Positions 45,697 through 53,766 of a stretch of DNA of 64,000 nt are shown piece after piece (positions within the stretch are counted from its first letter, which is position 1; every line of letters starts with the position of its first letter). The stretch is from contig CALBGI010000056.1 of assembly GCA_937893675.1 (NCBI GenBank), forward strand, positions 53,464 to 117,463. Reading direction: 5' to 3'. The stretch comes from an uncultured Blautia sp. GTDB taxonomy: Bacteria; Bacillota; Clostridia; Lachnospirales; Lachnospiraceae. A model generated the notes under the pieces. It was not told the DNA's origin. It was given only the letters and a program-made list of their open reading frames with translations, and did no database searches. The position numbers were made by a program, and so were the translations under genes.

Positions 45697-46517
45697 AGAT
45701 CGCATGTTTAAGCGGGAAGGGCGGCGCAGGGAAAACCATGGTTGCGGTGAATCTGGCAGCAGCGGCAGAAAATGCCACGTATATTGACTGCGACGTGGAA
45801 GAACCCAATGGCAGACTTTTTTTGAAGCCGCAGCAGATTTCCAGCACACCGGTTTCCATTCTGCTTCCCGAATTTGACGCTGAGAAATGTACGGGCTGTC
45901 GGAAATGTGTGGATTTTTGCCGCTTCCATGCACTGCTTTACCTAAAAGAAAAGCCCATGATTTTCGGGGAGGCGTGCCACAGCTGCGGCGGCTGTATGCT
46001 GGTATGTCCCGAAAATGCCATAAAGGAAGTGCCAAAGCCCGTAGGGATCCTGGAAACCGGATATCACAAAAACATCAAAGTAGTGACCGGGATTCTCAAC
46101 CCGGGAGAGGCATCCGGAGTGCCGGTGATCCGGGAAGCATTAAAGGCGGCAGAAGGAACAACGATCATTGATTGTCCGCCCGGCAGTGCCTGCTCGGTTA
46201 TGGAAAGTGTGATGGATGCAGACTTCTGTGTTCTTGTGGCGGAGCCCACGGCATTCGGATTTCACAATTTTCAGATGGTGTATGAGCTGGTGACTCTTCT
46301 TCACAAAAAATGCGGCGTGGTCATCAACAAACAGGAAACGCCTTATGAACCGTTGGAGCGATTTTGCCAGGAAAGGCAGATTCCGGTGCTGGCGGTGATT
46401 CCTTATCAGCAGGAGCTTGCATCGGTAATTTCCGCGGGGGAGGTTGCCTGTGAAAAGGCTGCTTCCCTGGCAGAGCAGTTTCAAAGTCTTTTACAGAAGA
46501 TCGGAGGTGCGCTATGA
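45693..46517 (+). CDS. MinD-like ATPase with 4Fe-4S ferredoxin insert (ORP type)
   Basis: A 274-residue P-loop ATPase with deviant Walker A GKGGAGKT (residues 8-15) and an inserted ferredoxin pair with CTGCRKCVDFC and CHSCGGCMLVC near residues 64-106. In Desulfovibrio such ATPases form the ORP complex with an orange Mo/Cu protein. It overlaps both neighbours by four bases. Confidence 0.9.
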   Translation: MKIACLSGKGGAGKTMVAVNLAAAAENATYIDCDVEEPNGRLFLKPQQISSTPVSILLPEFDAEKCTGCRKCVDFCRFHALLYLKEKPMIFGEACHSCGGCMLVCPENAIKEVPKPVGILETGYHKNIKVVTGILNPGEASGVPVIREALKAAEGTTIIDCPPGSACSVMESVMDADFCVLVAEPTAFGFHNFQMVYELVTLLHKKCGVVINKQETPYEPLERFCQERQIPVLAVIPYQQELASVISAGEVACEKAASLAEQFQSLLQKIGGAL

Positions 46518-47386
46518 AACGACTTCTGATTCTCAGCGGAAAAGGAGGAACCGGCAAGACCACCGTTGCGGCTTCCTTTGTCCGTTTTGCGCAGGCAAAG
46601 GCAGCTGCGGACTGTGATGTGGACGCGCCCAATCTTCATCTTGTATTTCCTCAGGAAAACGCTCCTGAGATTTCAGAGTTTGCAGGCGGAGATAAGGCGG
46701 TGATAGATGCACAGAAATGTATCGGATGCGGACTTTGCCAGGCACATTGCCGGTTTCATGCCATAGAGGCCTGTGGGGATAAATTTGCAGTCAATGAATA
46801 CAGCTGTGAGGGCTGCGGGGTATGTGCGTATATCTGTGAGCAGGGAGCGGTTTCGATTGCGGCAGATATAGCAGGACGTAAGGAGCTGTATATGGGAGAT
46901 GGCGTGTTTTCTACGGCGGCACTTAAAATGGGTCGCGGAAACTCTGGCAAGCTGGTGACAGAAGTGAAGCTGGCAATGCTGAAAAAAGCGCCGGAAACCC
47001 GGCTGGCTGTGGTTGACGGCTCTCCCGGGATCGGCTGCCCGGTGATCTCTTCCATGAGCGGAATGGATCTCGTGCTCATTGTTGCAGAACCGAGTCTTTC
47101 CGGCCTGAGCGATTTGAAGCGTCTTGTAAAGACAGCGGAAGGCTTTGAGACAACCGTTGCAGTCTGTGTGAACAAATATGACATGTGCCCGCAAAAGGCC
47201 GGGGAAATCCGGCGTTTTTGTGAAGAAAGCGGAATTTCCTTTGTGGGAGTTCTGCCTTATGACAAGACAGCGTCTGAAGCCATTAACGCAGGAAAAAGCA
47301 TTGCCGATACGCCCTGTGCCCTGCAAGATGCGCTGAAAAAGGTGTATTGCGAAACAATGCGGCTTCTGGGGATAGGGACAGACTGA
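46514..47386 (+). CDS. Second MinD-like ATPase with 4Fe-4S ferredoxin insert
   Basis: A 290-residue ATPase with GKGGTGKTT at residues 8-16 and CIGCGLCQAHC and CEGCGVCAYIC in the insert. It is a paralogue of the protein encoded just upstream, and the pair mirrors the two ferredoxin-ATPases of ORP gene clusters. It is likely to form a heterodimer with its neighbour. Confidence 0.9.
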   Translation: MKRLLILSGKGGTGKTTVAASFVRFAQAKAAADCDVDAPNLHLVFPQENAPEISEFAGGDKAVIDAQKCIGCGLCQAHCRFHAIEACGDKFAVNEYSCEGCGVCAYICEQGAVSIAADIAGRKELYMGDGVFSTAALKMGRGNSGKLVTEVKLAMLKKAPETRLAVVDGSPGIGCPVISSMSGMDLVLIVAEPSLSGLSDLKRLVKTAEGFETTVAVCVNKYDMCPQKAGEIRRFCEESGISFVGVLPYDKTASEAINAGKSIADTPCALQDALKKVYCETMRLLGIGTD

Positions 47387-47480
47387 TCCCTTTCGGGAAA
47401 CAGGATAACAAAGCTTGATAATTTTTATCATACAGCGTCAGACAATGGCGCAAAAACAAAAAGAAAAGGAGATTATGATT

Positions 47481-47840
47481 ATGAGAATTGCAGTAGCAGC
47501 TATGGGAACAACCGTTGCAGGACATTTTGGACACTGTGAGAACTTTATTTTCTTTGATGCAGAGGACGGTAAGATCACTGCGGAAAAATCCGTTCCCAAT
47601 CCGGGGCATCGTCCTGGATTTCTGCCGAATTTTTTGGCAGACAACGGTGCGGAGGTAGTGATCGCCGGAGGCATGGGCGGCGGCGCTGTGGATATTTTTA
47701 ACGAGAGAGGCGTGGAAGTGATCGTAGGTGTGGAAGGCGAGGCCAGAAACGCAGTGGAGACCTATCTGCGCGGAGAATTGAAATCTACAGGTTCCATTTG
47801 CCATAATCATGAGCATGCGCATGAATGTGGGGAGCACTAA
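47481..47840 (+). CDS. NifX/ORP-family protein with His-rich tail
   Basis: A 119-residue protein of the dinitrogenase iron-molybdenum cofactor family (AVAAMGTTVAGHFGHCENF, then VVIAGGMGGGAVDIF). The last 14 residues (CHNHEHAHECGEH) are rich in His and Cys and could bind metal. The ATG at 47481 is 9 bases after AAGGAG; the ATG at 47475 is too close. It is the likely cluster-carrying partner of the two ATPases. Confidence 0.88.
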   Translation: MRIAVAAMGTTVAGHFGHCENFIFFDAEDGKITAEKSVPNPGHRPGFLPNFLADNGAEVVIAGGMGGGAVDIFNERGVEVIVGVEGEARNAVETYLRGELKSTGSICHNHEHAHECGEH

Positions 47841-47872
47841 GGGAAGAAAATAGTTTGGATGAATAGAATTCT

Positions 47873-47911
47873 AAAAAGGAAGCTTGCTATTATTGCGAAG
47901 CTTCCTTTTTT
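47873..47911 (+). terminator. Terminator of the ORP-like operon
   Basis: AAAAAGGAAGCTT (47873-47885) pairs with AAGCTTCCTTTTT (47898-47910), a 12-base loop, and a T-run. Confidence 0.92.
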
Positions 47912-48021
47912 AGTACAAAGAAAAGATAGCAATTTTGGAACAGAAAATTTTTAGACGCATCTGTATAATACAAGTCACAGCAATAAGATAATAAAAAGCC
48001 TGAGGAAAGACAAAAGAAATC

Positions 48022-48348
48022 ATGTGTGACTTGAAAGAGAAGGTGACAACTTATGCGGAAAAGAAGATGAATGAGAAAATTAATTTAGAAGAGATAGCAA
48101 AACAAGTTAGATATTCGAAATCTCAGCTTTGCAGAAAATTCAAGAAAAATACAGGATATACCGTTAAGGGATATATAACGAAACTTAAACTTGAAGCAGC
48201 CAGAAAGCAGTTGCGAAACGGAATAACTGTAAGCAAAGCAGCCGAAAACTGCGGCTATGACACTTTGAATGGATTTGAAAAAGCTTATAAGAAAGAGTAT
48301 GGATATTCACCGAAGAGAGAAAGGAAATTTGAAAATGAGAAAGAATGA
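48022..48348 (+). CDS. Small AraC-type HTH protein
   Basis: A 108-residue stand-alone AraC DNA-binding unit with both helix-turn-helix motifs (INLEEIAKQVRYSKSQLCRKF and VSKAAENCGYDTLNGFEKAYKK). There is no effector domain. A weak AGGAAAG site lies before the ATG. It overlaps the next gene by 14 bases. Confidence 0.82.
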   Translation: MCDLKEKVTTYAEKKMNEKINLEEIAKQVRYSKSQLCRKFKKNTGYTVKGYITKLKLEAARKQLRNGITVSKAAENCGYDTLNGFEKAYKKEYGYSPKRERKFENEKE

Positions 48349-48949
48349 ATTGTATTATGAATTGATAGAACAGAGTTTGGCAGGAGGAAAGAAAAAAGAA
48401 ATCCATGAAATTGCAGAAGAAGTAGGCGACAGGATGGAAGCGGAACAGTATGATGGGAAAAAACTAAAAAGTGTTGTATATCTTATGAAGAGAAAAGGAG
48501 AGCTGGAAAGAACAGTGGACGGAAAGTATTACAAACCAGAAAAAATAGAAGAGATGAAAAAAGAAAAGAAAGCATCAAAATATGATTTCAGCAGTTTTGT
48601 GCAGGTGAAGGCTAGCGGGAGAAAAGAGCCGGAGGAAATTCTTGGTGTATGGAAAAATGGTGAACTGACAATCAATGCGAAATTATTAAAGCATTTTCCG
48701 GAACATAAGATAGATATTCGGATCAGCCCTGACTGTATGGAAATTGTACTCTTTCCAAACGGTGAGGAAATGGTTAATGTAGGCAAAAATGGGCGGACCA
48801 AAAACTATGATCTGCAGAAACGACTGAAGGATCAAAAAAAGATTTTGCCGGCCTACTATGCTGGAGAATGGGACGAAGAGGAACAGCTGTGGTATGGAAA
48901 ATACTTGCCTTATAACCCGAACAAGGGGGAAAAACAGCTAAAGAAATGA
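48335..48949 (+). CDS. Hypothetical protein, winged-helix-like N-terminus
   Basis: A 204-residue basic, soluble protein with no signal peptide. The first 65 residues look like a winged helix (EIHEIAEEVGDRMEAEQYDG, then a beta hairpin). The C-terminal half has EVLGVWKNGEL-like strands and a Trp-rich end, with an AbrB-like look at low confidence. The start at 48335 lies inside the AraC-type gene, so the two are co-expressed and may act together. I do not recognise the family. Confidence 0.6.
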   Translation: MRKNELYYELIEQSLAGGKKKEIHEIAEEVGDRMEAEQYDGKKLKSVVYLMKRKGELERTVDGKYYKPEKIEEMKKEKKASKYDFSSFVQVKASGRKEPEEILGVWKNGELTINAKLLKHFPEHKIDIRISPDCMEIVLFPNGEEMVNVGKNGRTKNYDLQKRLKDQKKILPAYYAGEWDEEEQLWYGKYLPYNPNKGEKQLKK

Positions 48950-49015
48950 AGAGAAGAGCTGCAAAAAGAACGCAGAAGAGCATATGGACGACAGTATTAT
49001 GCAAAACATCGGGTA

Positions 49016-49399
49016 ATGCTGTGCAAACGTATTTTACAATACGCCGACAGGGCGATTGAACGGATCCATCGAAGAAATAGCATACAAGTGCAGGAGTTAT
49101 ATAGGAGATATCCTTTTGAACAAGTTGGAGAGTCCTGCTTTAAGAGGATGCGCAAAAAGTTTTCCGTTTATCGCAGCAGTTATGTCTACGACGAATGCTA
49201 CAGTGTGGGAATGAAGGCATATATGTACACGATTTGCCAATGCAGCTTGAAAAAAGACTCGCCGGATTTAATTCAGCGCTATCTGTATGTGATCATGCGG
49301 GCTTATTTCATTTGTGTGCTGAATACCATAGATGAGGGAAGGATTATTTGTCGGGAAAGGTGCCTGACCCGGGTAGACAGCAGCCATTATTCGGTGTAG
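49016..49399 (+). CDS. Hypothetical protein, weakly supported
   Basis: A 127-residue, Cys- and Arg-rich open frame with no clear ribosome binding site or known motif. It is open for its full length and may be a real accessory gene, or a chance frame. It ends close to an XRE fragment on the other strand. Confidence 0.35.
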   Translation: MLCKRILQYADRAIERIHRRNSIQVQELYRRYPFEQVGESCFKRMRKKFSVYRSSYVYDECYSVGMKAYMYTICQCSLKKDSPDLIQRYLYVIMRAYFICVLNTIDEGRIICRERCLTRVDSSHYSV

Positions 49400-49767
49400 G
49401 AGTTTGGATTTTATATGGTATTCGGTAAACATTATATATGTTCTATTGGGGGAGTGGATTATTCTGTTCAAAGTTCGAGTGTTTTCAACATTGCCGATAT
49501 AACCCGGTGTAACATCGAGCGAATCGGCAACTTGATTTTGTGTTAATCCGGCCTTTAAGCGGGGGTGTTTCAGAAATGCCTGTCCTTCTTGTGAAAAGAG
49601 AAAGCAGTGCATGGGAGGCTGTCCAATAAGAACGGAAATTGTTTTAATATAAAAGACAGTAAAATGAAAAGAAGAGGACTGACTGATAGCCGGTCTTTTT
49701 GGTGATTTTATTGTGCTATGGGTGGAAATCGGTTAAAATAGAACAAAGAAAGCAGGTGGAAAAATCA
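49400..49767. other. Gap with gene fragments
   Basis: Apart from the XRE fragment on the minus strand near 49484-49612, I see no gene. The AT-rich stretch before 49768 holds an AAAAGCAGGTGGAAAA ribosome-binding-like site. Confidence 0.4.
49484..49612 (-). pseudogene. XRE helix-turn-helix fragment
   Basis: The frame encodes RLKAGLTQNQVADSLDVTPG and YIGNVE, the first 27 residues of an XRE-type HTH; the residues beyond do not match any regulator. The 5' end is also short. It is a decayed fragment. Confidence 0.5.
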
Positions 49768-50113
49768 TGGCTAAAACTTTTTTGTGGATAGAAAAGGAAA
49801 AGCGAGTTATACATTTTGGGAAAACTTCATGAAACAACTTTGTCCAGAGGTAATCGTTGAAAGTAAATTGAAGAAATATGTGGATGAGAAAGAAAATGCT
49901 TTTCTGTTGGACATTATTTGTTTTGAGTATCTTCTTTTAGAATTTCAAGAACTGATAGAATGGATTTATGCCCCGAAAGATGAATTCTTGCAAAAGAGAG
50001 CCAGAGCAGTTGAGGCAAGGCACAAACTTGTAGAATCTCTGCAGGAGGATAATTTTGGTTATAAAAGAATACGGGAAATTGTAGATTATGATAAAAAAAT
50101 TGAAGCTCATTAA
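49768..50113 (+). pseudogene. Frameshifted gene remnant, first of a pair
   Basis: An ATG at 49768 encodes AKTFLWIEK, then a one-base shift near 49795 leads to the frame with KASYTFWENFMKQLCPEV and YVDEKENAFLLDIICFEY. Read together they look like a single TOPRIM or DUF4435-like beginning (WIE.KASYTFWENF). An internal piece also seems lost after VIVES. It is best treated as broken. Confidence 0.5.
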
Positions 50114-50150
50114 AACTACAATTTCCGAAAGTCGGATCGGAGGTAATGGC

Positions 50151-50485
50151 ATGATAACGATTTTTAAAAGCAAGAAAGACATACCTCAGGATTCAGAGAA
50201 TGTATGGCAGTCAATTCCCGAATTTTGTGTTTGGATAATTATGATTATCAGAAAGATGTCAAAGAAATAATCCGTCAGACAGAAGGAAAGCTGGTTGTCA
50301 TTGATAACGCAGATATTTTATTGGATGACGATACAAGGAAGTATATTTCACTGGATGATAAAAACCAATATCTGATTATCGGAAGAAATCCCAAGAATCT
50401 GTTTGCGACAAAAGAAAATCTGTTTGAACTGGCAAGTGAAAAGATTGGAGAACAGACAAAGTTTACGATAGAACCGTATATGTAA
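50151..50485 (+). pseudogene. Frameshifted gene remnant, second of a pair
   Basis: The frame from 50151 encodes ITIFKSKKDIPQDSENVWQ. Homology-like text continues in a frame shifted by one base from about 50204: SRILCLDNYDYQKDVKEI and VVIDNADILLDDDTRK. A one-base deletion around 50195-50206 explains it. The second part has a Walker-B-like VVIDNAD. A programmed shift is possible but not suggested by a slippery site I can see. Confidence 0.5.
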
Positions 50486-50572
50486 CAAAGAGTTCTTGCT
50501 TGTAGGTAATATGGGTTTGTGTTTGCCGAAGGATGTGTTTTTTGACGCGTCATCGCTGTTTGAACTGTTTTA

Positions 50573-50601
50573 ACATAATCCTTATTTCTACTACATACAT
50601 T
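50573..50601 (+). promoter_or_regulatory. SigE-type promoter of spoIIID
   Basis: CATACATT at 50594-50601 matches the sigma-E -10 consensus CATACAnT. An AT-rich -35-like ACATAATC at 50573-50580 lies 13-14 bases upstream. CATACAT is also the left arm of an inverted repeat with ATGTATG at 50610. Confidence 0.65.
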
Positions 50602-50629
50602 GTAAAAAGATGTATGCAGGGGAATTTTT

Positions 50630-50884
50630 GTGAAAGATTACATCGAAGAGCGGGCAGTGGAAGTTGCCACTTACATCATCGAAACCAAAGCAACAGTGAG
50701 GCAGACGGCAAAGAGGTTTGGGATCAGCAAGTCAACGGTACATAAGGACTGCACAGAACGTTTGGTGAGAATCAATCCGGCCCTTGCCAGACAGGCCCGG
50801 GCGGTGCTTGATGTGAATAAATCGGAGCGGCACATCAGGGGTGGAATGGCTACGAGAGAGAAATATCTGCACCATCAGGAATGA
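50630..50884 (+). CDS. spoIIID: Stage III sporulation transcriptional regulator SpoIIID
   Basis: An 84-residue HTH protein. KDYIEERAVEVATYIIET and VRQTAKRFGISKSTVHKDCTE are highly characteristic of SpoIIID, the mother-cell regulator. The start is a GTG with AGGGGA 6 bases upstream. A sigma-E-type promoter lies upstream, as in Bacillus. It shows the organism can form spores. Confidence 0.95.
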   Translation: MKDYIEERAVEVATYIIETKATVRQTAKRFGISKSTVHKDCTERLVRINPALARQARAVLDVNKSERHIRGGMATREKYLHHQE

Positions 50885-51013
50885 CGGAAAGACAAAATTT
50901 CAGCACAGCACCGAAACAAACCAGATTCCGCATTTTATTGCCTCTCTCTTGAGTTATAATGGAAAGCGCGGTAAAATAACACCAGAATACTGTAAAAACC
51001 GGGAGGAACTGCC

Positions 51014-51277
51014 ATGCGCCTTTTAAAAATACAGAACGCACTGAAAGAAAAACAGATTGAATTTGCCTACACGGAGGAGGACGGCTGCGGAAGCCTGGAT
51101 TTCATGTTCCGGGGACTTCGGTTTCACGTCTGGGAATATGAGGACGGGACCTGGGGCGTGGAGACCAACGTGTTCGAAGCGGGGCGCAGCCAGGATGTGG
51201 AAGGGGATTATGAGCGGATTATTTCAGAAGAAATTCTTTCCTGGCCGGATATGCTTCCGGAGCACTATGAGCAGTAA
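51014..51277 (+). CDS. Conserved hypothetical protein
   Basis: An 87-residue acidic protein with YTEEDGCGSLDFMFRGLRFH and a Trp-rich centre. GGGAGGAAC lies before the ATG. It looks like an uncharacterised Lachnospiraceae small protein. It precedes the acetyltransferase gene by 23 bases, so probably shares its transcript. Confidence 0.75.
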   Translation: MRLLKIQNALKEKQIEFAYTEEDGCGSLDFMFRGLRFHVWEYEDGTWGVETNVFEAGRSQDVEGDYERIISEEILSWPDMLPEHYEQ

Positions 51278-51300
51278 AATACGAAAGAGAGAGAAAAGGT

Positions 51301-51846
51301 ATGGAATTTTTGAATGTATATAAAGACGGGGAAGTTTATCGGGAGCAGGTGTTTGACCTTTATGAGAGGGCTTTTCCGGCGGAAGAAAAAAAGCCGCGGG
51401 CGATGATGGAGGCTTTGTGTGAAGCAGGCAAAATGGAAATCCTGGCTTTGGCTGAAGAAGGAGAATTTGTCGGGCTTGCCGTGGACATTTTTTCGGAGGA
51501 AGCGGCCATTCTTGACTATTTTGCCATTGTTCCGGAAAAACGGGGCGGTGGCTGCGGAAGCCGGGCGGTGCAGGCTTTGGTAAAGCGCCGGGCCGGAACA
51601 AAATATATTTTTGAAATCGAGCGGCCGGATGAAACTGCAGAAAATGCAGTGGAGAGAGCACGGCGCAAGGCTTTCTATCTGCGAAATGGCCTGAAGGAGA
51701 CGGGGCTTTACGCGAGGGTTTACGGAACAAACTTTGAAATGCTTACGCCGGATGGAGCGCTTACGTTTCAGGAATATACCGATACTCTTCGGAAGGTGAT
51801 CGGGGAGGACGGCCTGCGTATGCTGGATCCGCAGCAGGAAAACTGA
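51301..51846 (+). CDS. GNAT family N-acetyltransferase
   Basis: A 181-residue acetyltransferase. DYFAIVPEKRGGGCGSRAV is the acetyl-CoA-binding motif A, and KAFYLRNGLKETGLYARVYG the C-terminal part. The substrate is unknown. It is followed by yaaA after four bases. Confidence 0.85.
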   Translation: MEFLNVYKDGEVYREQVFDLYERAFPAEEKKPRAMMEALCEAGKMEILALAEEGEFVGLAVDIFSEEAAILDYFAIVPEKRGGGCGSRAVQALVKRRAGTKYIFEIERPDETAENAVERARRKAFYLRNGLKETGLYARVYGTNFEMLTPDGALTFQEYTDTLRKVIGEDGLRMLDPQQEN

Positions 51847-51850
51847 AGAA

Positions 51851-52627
51851 ATGAAAAATACTTTGCGAATCATCATATCGCCGGCTAAAAAAATGAACGT
51901 GGAGACGGATATTCTGGAGCCTTCGGGAATGCCGGTCTTTCTGGAAAAAGCGAATACGCTCAAGGACTATGTGCAGAGTCTTACATACGAGGAAGCCAAG
52001 AAACTGTGGGGCTGCAATGATAAGCTGGCAGAGCTGAATTTTGGGCGCTTTCAGGGAATGGATTTGACGAAAAATCTCACTCCGGCGCTTTTGTCCTATG
52101 AGGGGATCCAGTATCAGTATATGGCGCCTGGGGTGTTTCGGGACGGACAGTGGAAATATGTGCAGGAGCATCTGCGGATCCTGTCCGGTTTTTACGGGGT
52201 TCTGAAGCCGCTGGACGGAGTGGTTCCATACCGGATGGAAATGCAGGCCCGCGCTGCATTCGGCGGAGTAAAAAATCTGTATGAGTTCTGGGGGCAGACC
52301 ATTTATCAGGAGGTGGCAAAGGAGGCTTCCTGGATTCTTAACCTTGCCAGCAAGGAGTATTCCAGATGTGTGGAAACATATCTGGAGCCGCGGATACCGT
52401 ATATTACCTGTGTGTTTGGGGAAGAAAAGAATGGGAAAATCCTGCAGAAGGGCACTTTGGCCAAAATGGCGCGGGGAGAAATGGTGCGGTTTTTATCATT
52501 GAATGATATTACGGAGCCGGAGGGGGTAAAAGAATTTCGGGAGCTTGGTTTTTGCTATAGCGCAGAGCATTCCCGGAAAGAAAAATTTGTATTTATAAAA
52601 TCCGACCGGAAGCTTCGGGAATTTTGA
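51851..52627 (+). CDS. yaaA: YaaA family peroxide-stress protein
   Basis: A 258-residue protein with the YaaA/DUF328 core: IIISPAKKMN at the N-terminus, LWGCNDKLAELNFGRFQGMD, then SGFYGVLKPLDGVVPYR and the Lys-rich end FVFIKSDRKLREF. In E. coli YaaA limits intracellular iron during hydrogen peroxide stress and binds DNA. GAA spacing before the ATG is tight behind the acetyltransferase stop. Confidence 0.93.
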   Translation: MKNTLRIIISPAKKMNVETDILEPSGMPVFLEKANTLKDYVQSLTYEEAKKLWGCNDKLAELNFGRFQGMDLTKNLTPALLSYEGIQYQYMAPGVFRDGQWKYVQEHLRILSGFYGVLKPLDGVVPYRMEMQARAAFGGVKNLYEFWGQTIYQEVAKEASWILNLASKEYSRCVETYLEPRIPYITCVFGEEKNGKILQKGTLAKMARGEMVRFLSLNDITEPEGVKEFRELGFCYSAEHSRKEKFVFIKSDRKLREF

Positions 52628-52633
52628 GGCTGC

Positions 52634-52667
52634 AAAAAAGAGACGCCAAGGGGTACGTCTCTTTTTT
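52634..52667. terminator. Bidirectional terminator between yaaA and thiT
   Basis: AAAAAAGAGACG (52634-52645) pairs with CGTCTCTTTTTT (52656-52667). Both sides carry A- or T-runs, so it serves yaaA on the plus strand and thiT on the minus strand. Confidence 0.92.
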
Positions 52668-52718
52668 GTGTCATGGAAAATGACTTCACAATATTTTGTA
52701 TGGCAGAGGATGCCGTAT

Positions 52719-53417
52719 TTATGCGTGGGATGTGCTTCTGTTATCCATAGGAACCGTTACCGTGCGCCGGATGTGCTCCAGGGCTTTGCTGACAGCCGGA
52801 ATGGAGATTACGACCAGGGTCAGGATTCCTTCGGCGAGGATGAAGCTGTAGTTATATACGATCGGGTATACTGCAGTGAGCGATTTTGGGAAGTTTTCCG
52901 GCATGTAGCTCATCCAGTAGAGATAACCGCCCAGGGCATGGAAGGCTCCGCGGGCCAGGATGGCGGCGAGGTAGGCTTTTGCAAGGCCGTGCTTTCGGGA
53001 GTTTTTGAAAAATCCTGCAATTCCCATGATGCCGAAGGCCAGTATGTAGTCGCAGCAAACCTGGAAAAAGGAAAGTACATAGGGCTCCTGCAAAAACTGG
53101 AAAATTCCGTATACCAGGCCGGTGAGGATTCCGATGCGGGCGCCGTACCAGTATCCGATAAGAACAATGAACAGCATGCTGAACAGCGTGACGGAACCGC
53201 CGAAGGGCATATTCCACAGTTTAATATAGGAAGTAACATAAGCAAGAGCCAGTGCCACCGCACAGACCGCCAGCTGCTGGGCGGTCATTTTAGCGCCTGC
53301 GCTTTGTTTTTTCAGCAAAAAAAGAACCACTAGCGCGAAAAGAACAACGGCTGCAATGGCAGCAGCATATCCGGCTGTGGTCAGACCGCCGTCTGCGGTC
53401 ACAAAAAAATCTTTCAT
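52719..53417 (-). CDS. thiT: Thiamine transporter ThiT (ECF substrate-binding component)
   Basis: A 232-residue membrane protein with about six helices. LAYVTSYIKLWNMPFGGSV and GYWYGARIGILTGLVYGIF match ThiT/YuaJ, the thiamine-specific S-component that works with shared ECF energising subunits. A TPP riboswitch precedes it. AAGGAGG lies right after the riboswitch end, before the ATG at 53417. Confidence 0.93.
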   Translation of the reverse strand: MKDFFVTADGGLTTAGYAAAIAAVVLFALVVLFLLKKQSAGAKMTAQQLAVCAVALALAYVTSYIKLWNMPFGGSVTLFSMLFIVLIGYWYGARIGILTGLVYGIFQFLQEPYVLSFFQVCCDYILAFGIMGIAGFFKNSRKHGLAKAYLAAILARGAFHALGGYLYWMSYMPENFPKSLTAVYPIVYNYSFILAEGILTLVVISIPAVSKALEHIRRTVTVPMDNRSTSHA

Positions 53418-53429
53418 TTCATTTTCCTC

Positions 53430-53515
53430 CTTACGTTGGCATTATCCAAATCAAGTTAAAAGGTCGAAGTCCCACAACTTCCTCTCAGCCTGCGTCGGCA
53501 AGCTCCCTTGGTATT
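53430..53515 (-). promoter_or_regulatory. TPP (THI-box) riboswitch
   Basis: On the minus strand the leader contains GCAGGCTGAGAGGAAG and ACTTGATTTGGATAATGCC, the two signature blocks of the thiamine pyrophosphate riboswitch, followed by AACGTAAGGAGG. The ribosome binding site sits at the 3' edge of the aptamer, which fits TPP-controlled translation of thiT. No separate terminator was found between the aptamer and the gene. Confidence 0.93.
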
Positions 53516-53564
53516 GAGTTTGGTATCAGATTAGCATGGTGGAGGAAGGATGTCAAGATATGTG

Positions 53565-53593
53565 TTTTCAAAAGGGCAGGCAGGTGGTATAAT
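53565..53593 (+). promoter_or_regulatory. Likely upp promoter
   Basis: TTTTCA (53565-53570), a 17-base spacer and TATAAT (53588-53593). It is followed by a 170-base leader before the upp ATG. Confidence 0.65.
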
Positions 53594-53766
53594 AACTCCA
53601 GAATCCAGCAGCTGCGCTGCTGCCGTGCTGCGCACTTGATGATTCTGTCGTTACCATATCAGGTAAAAACAAATGTCTGCTTCGCAGCCGCCTGTTTTTC
53701 TGCTGATATGGTATATTACCGAAAGAAAAAAACAAAACCACACACCACACATGAGAGGAGAACCAC
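53594..53766 (+). other. Structured leader of upp
   Basis: ACCATATCAG (53653-53662) pairs perfectly with CTGATATGGT (53703-53712). Two GC-rich stretches around 53612-53635 add further stems. No terminator T-run is present. It may control upp in response to pyrimidines, but no known aptamer was recognised. Confidence 0.5.
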
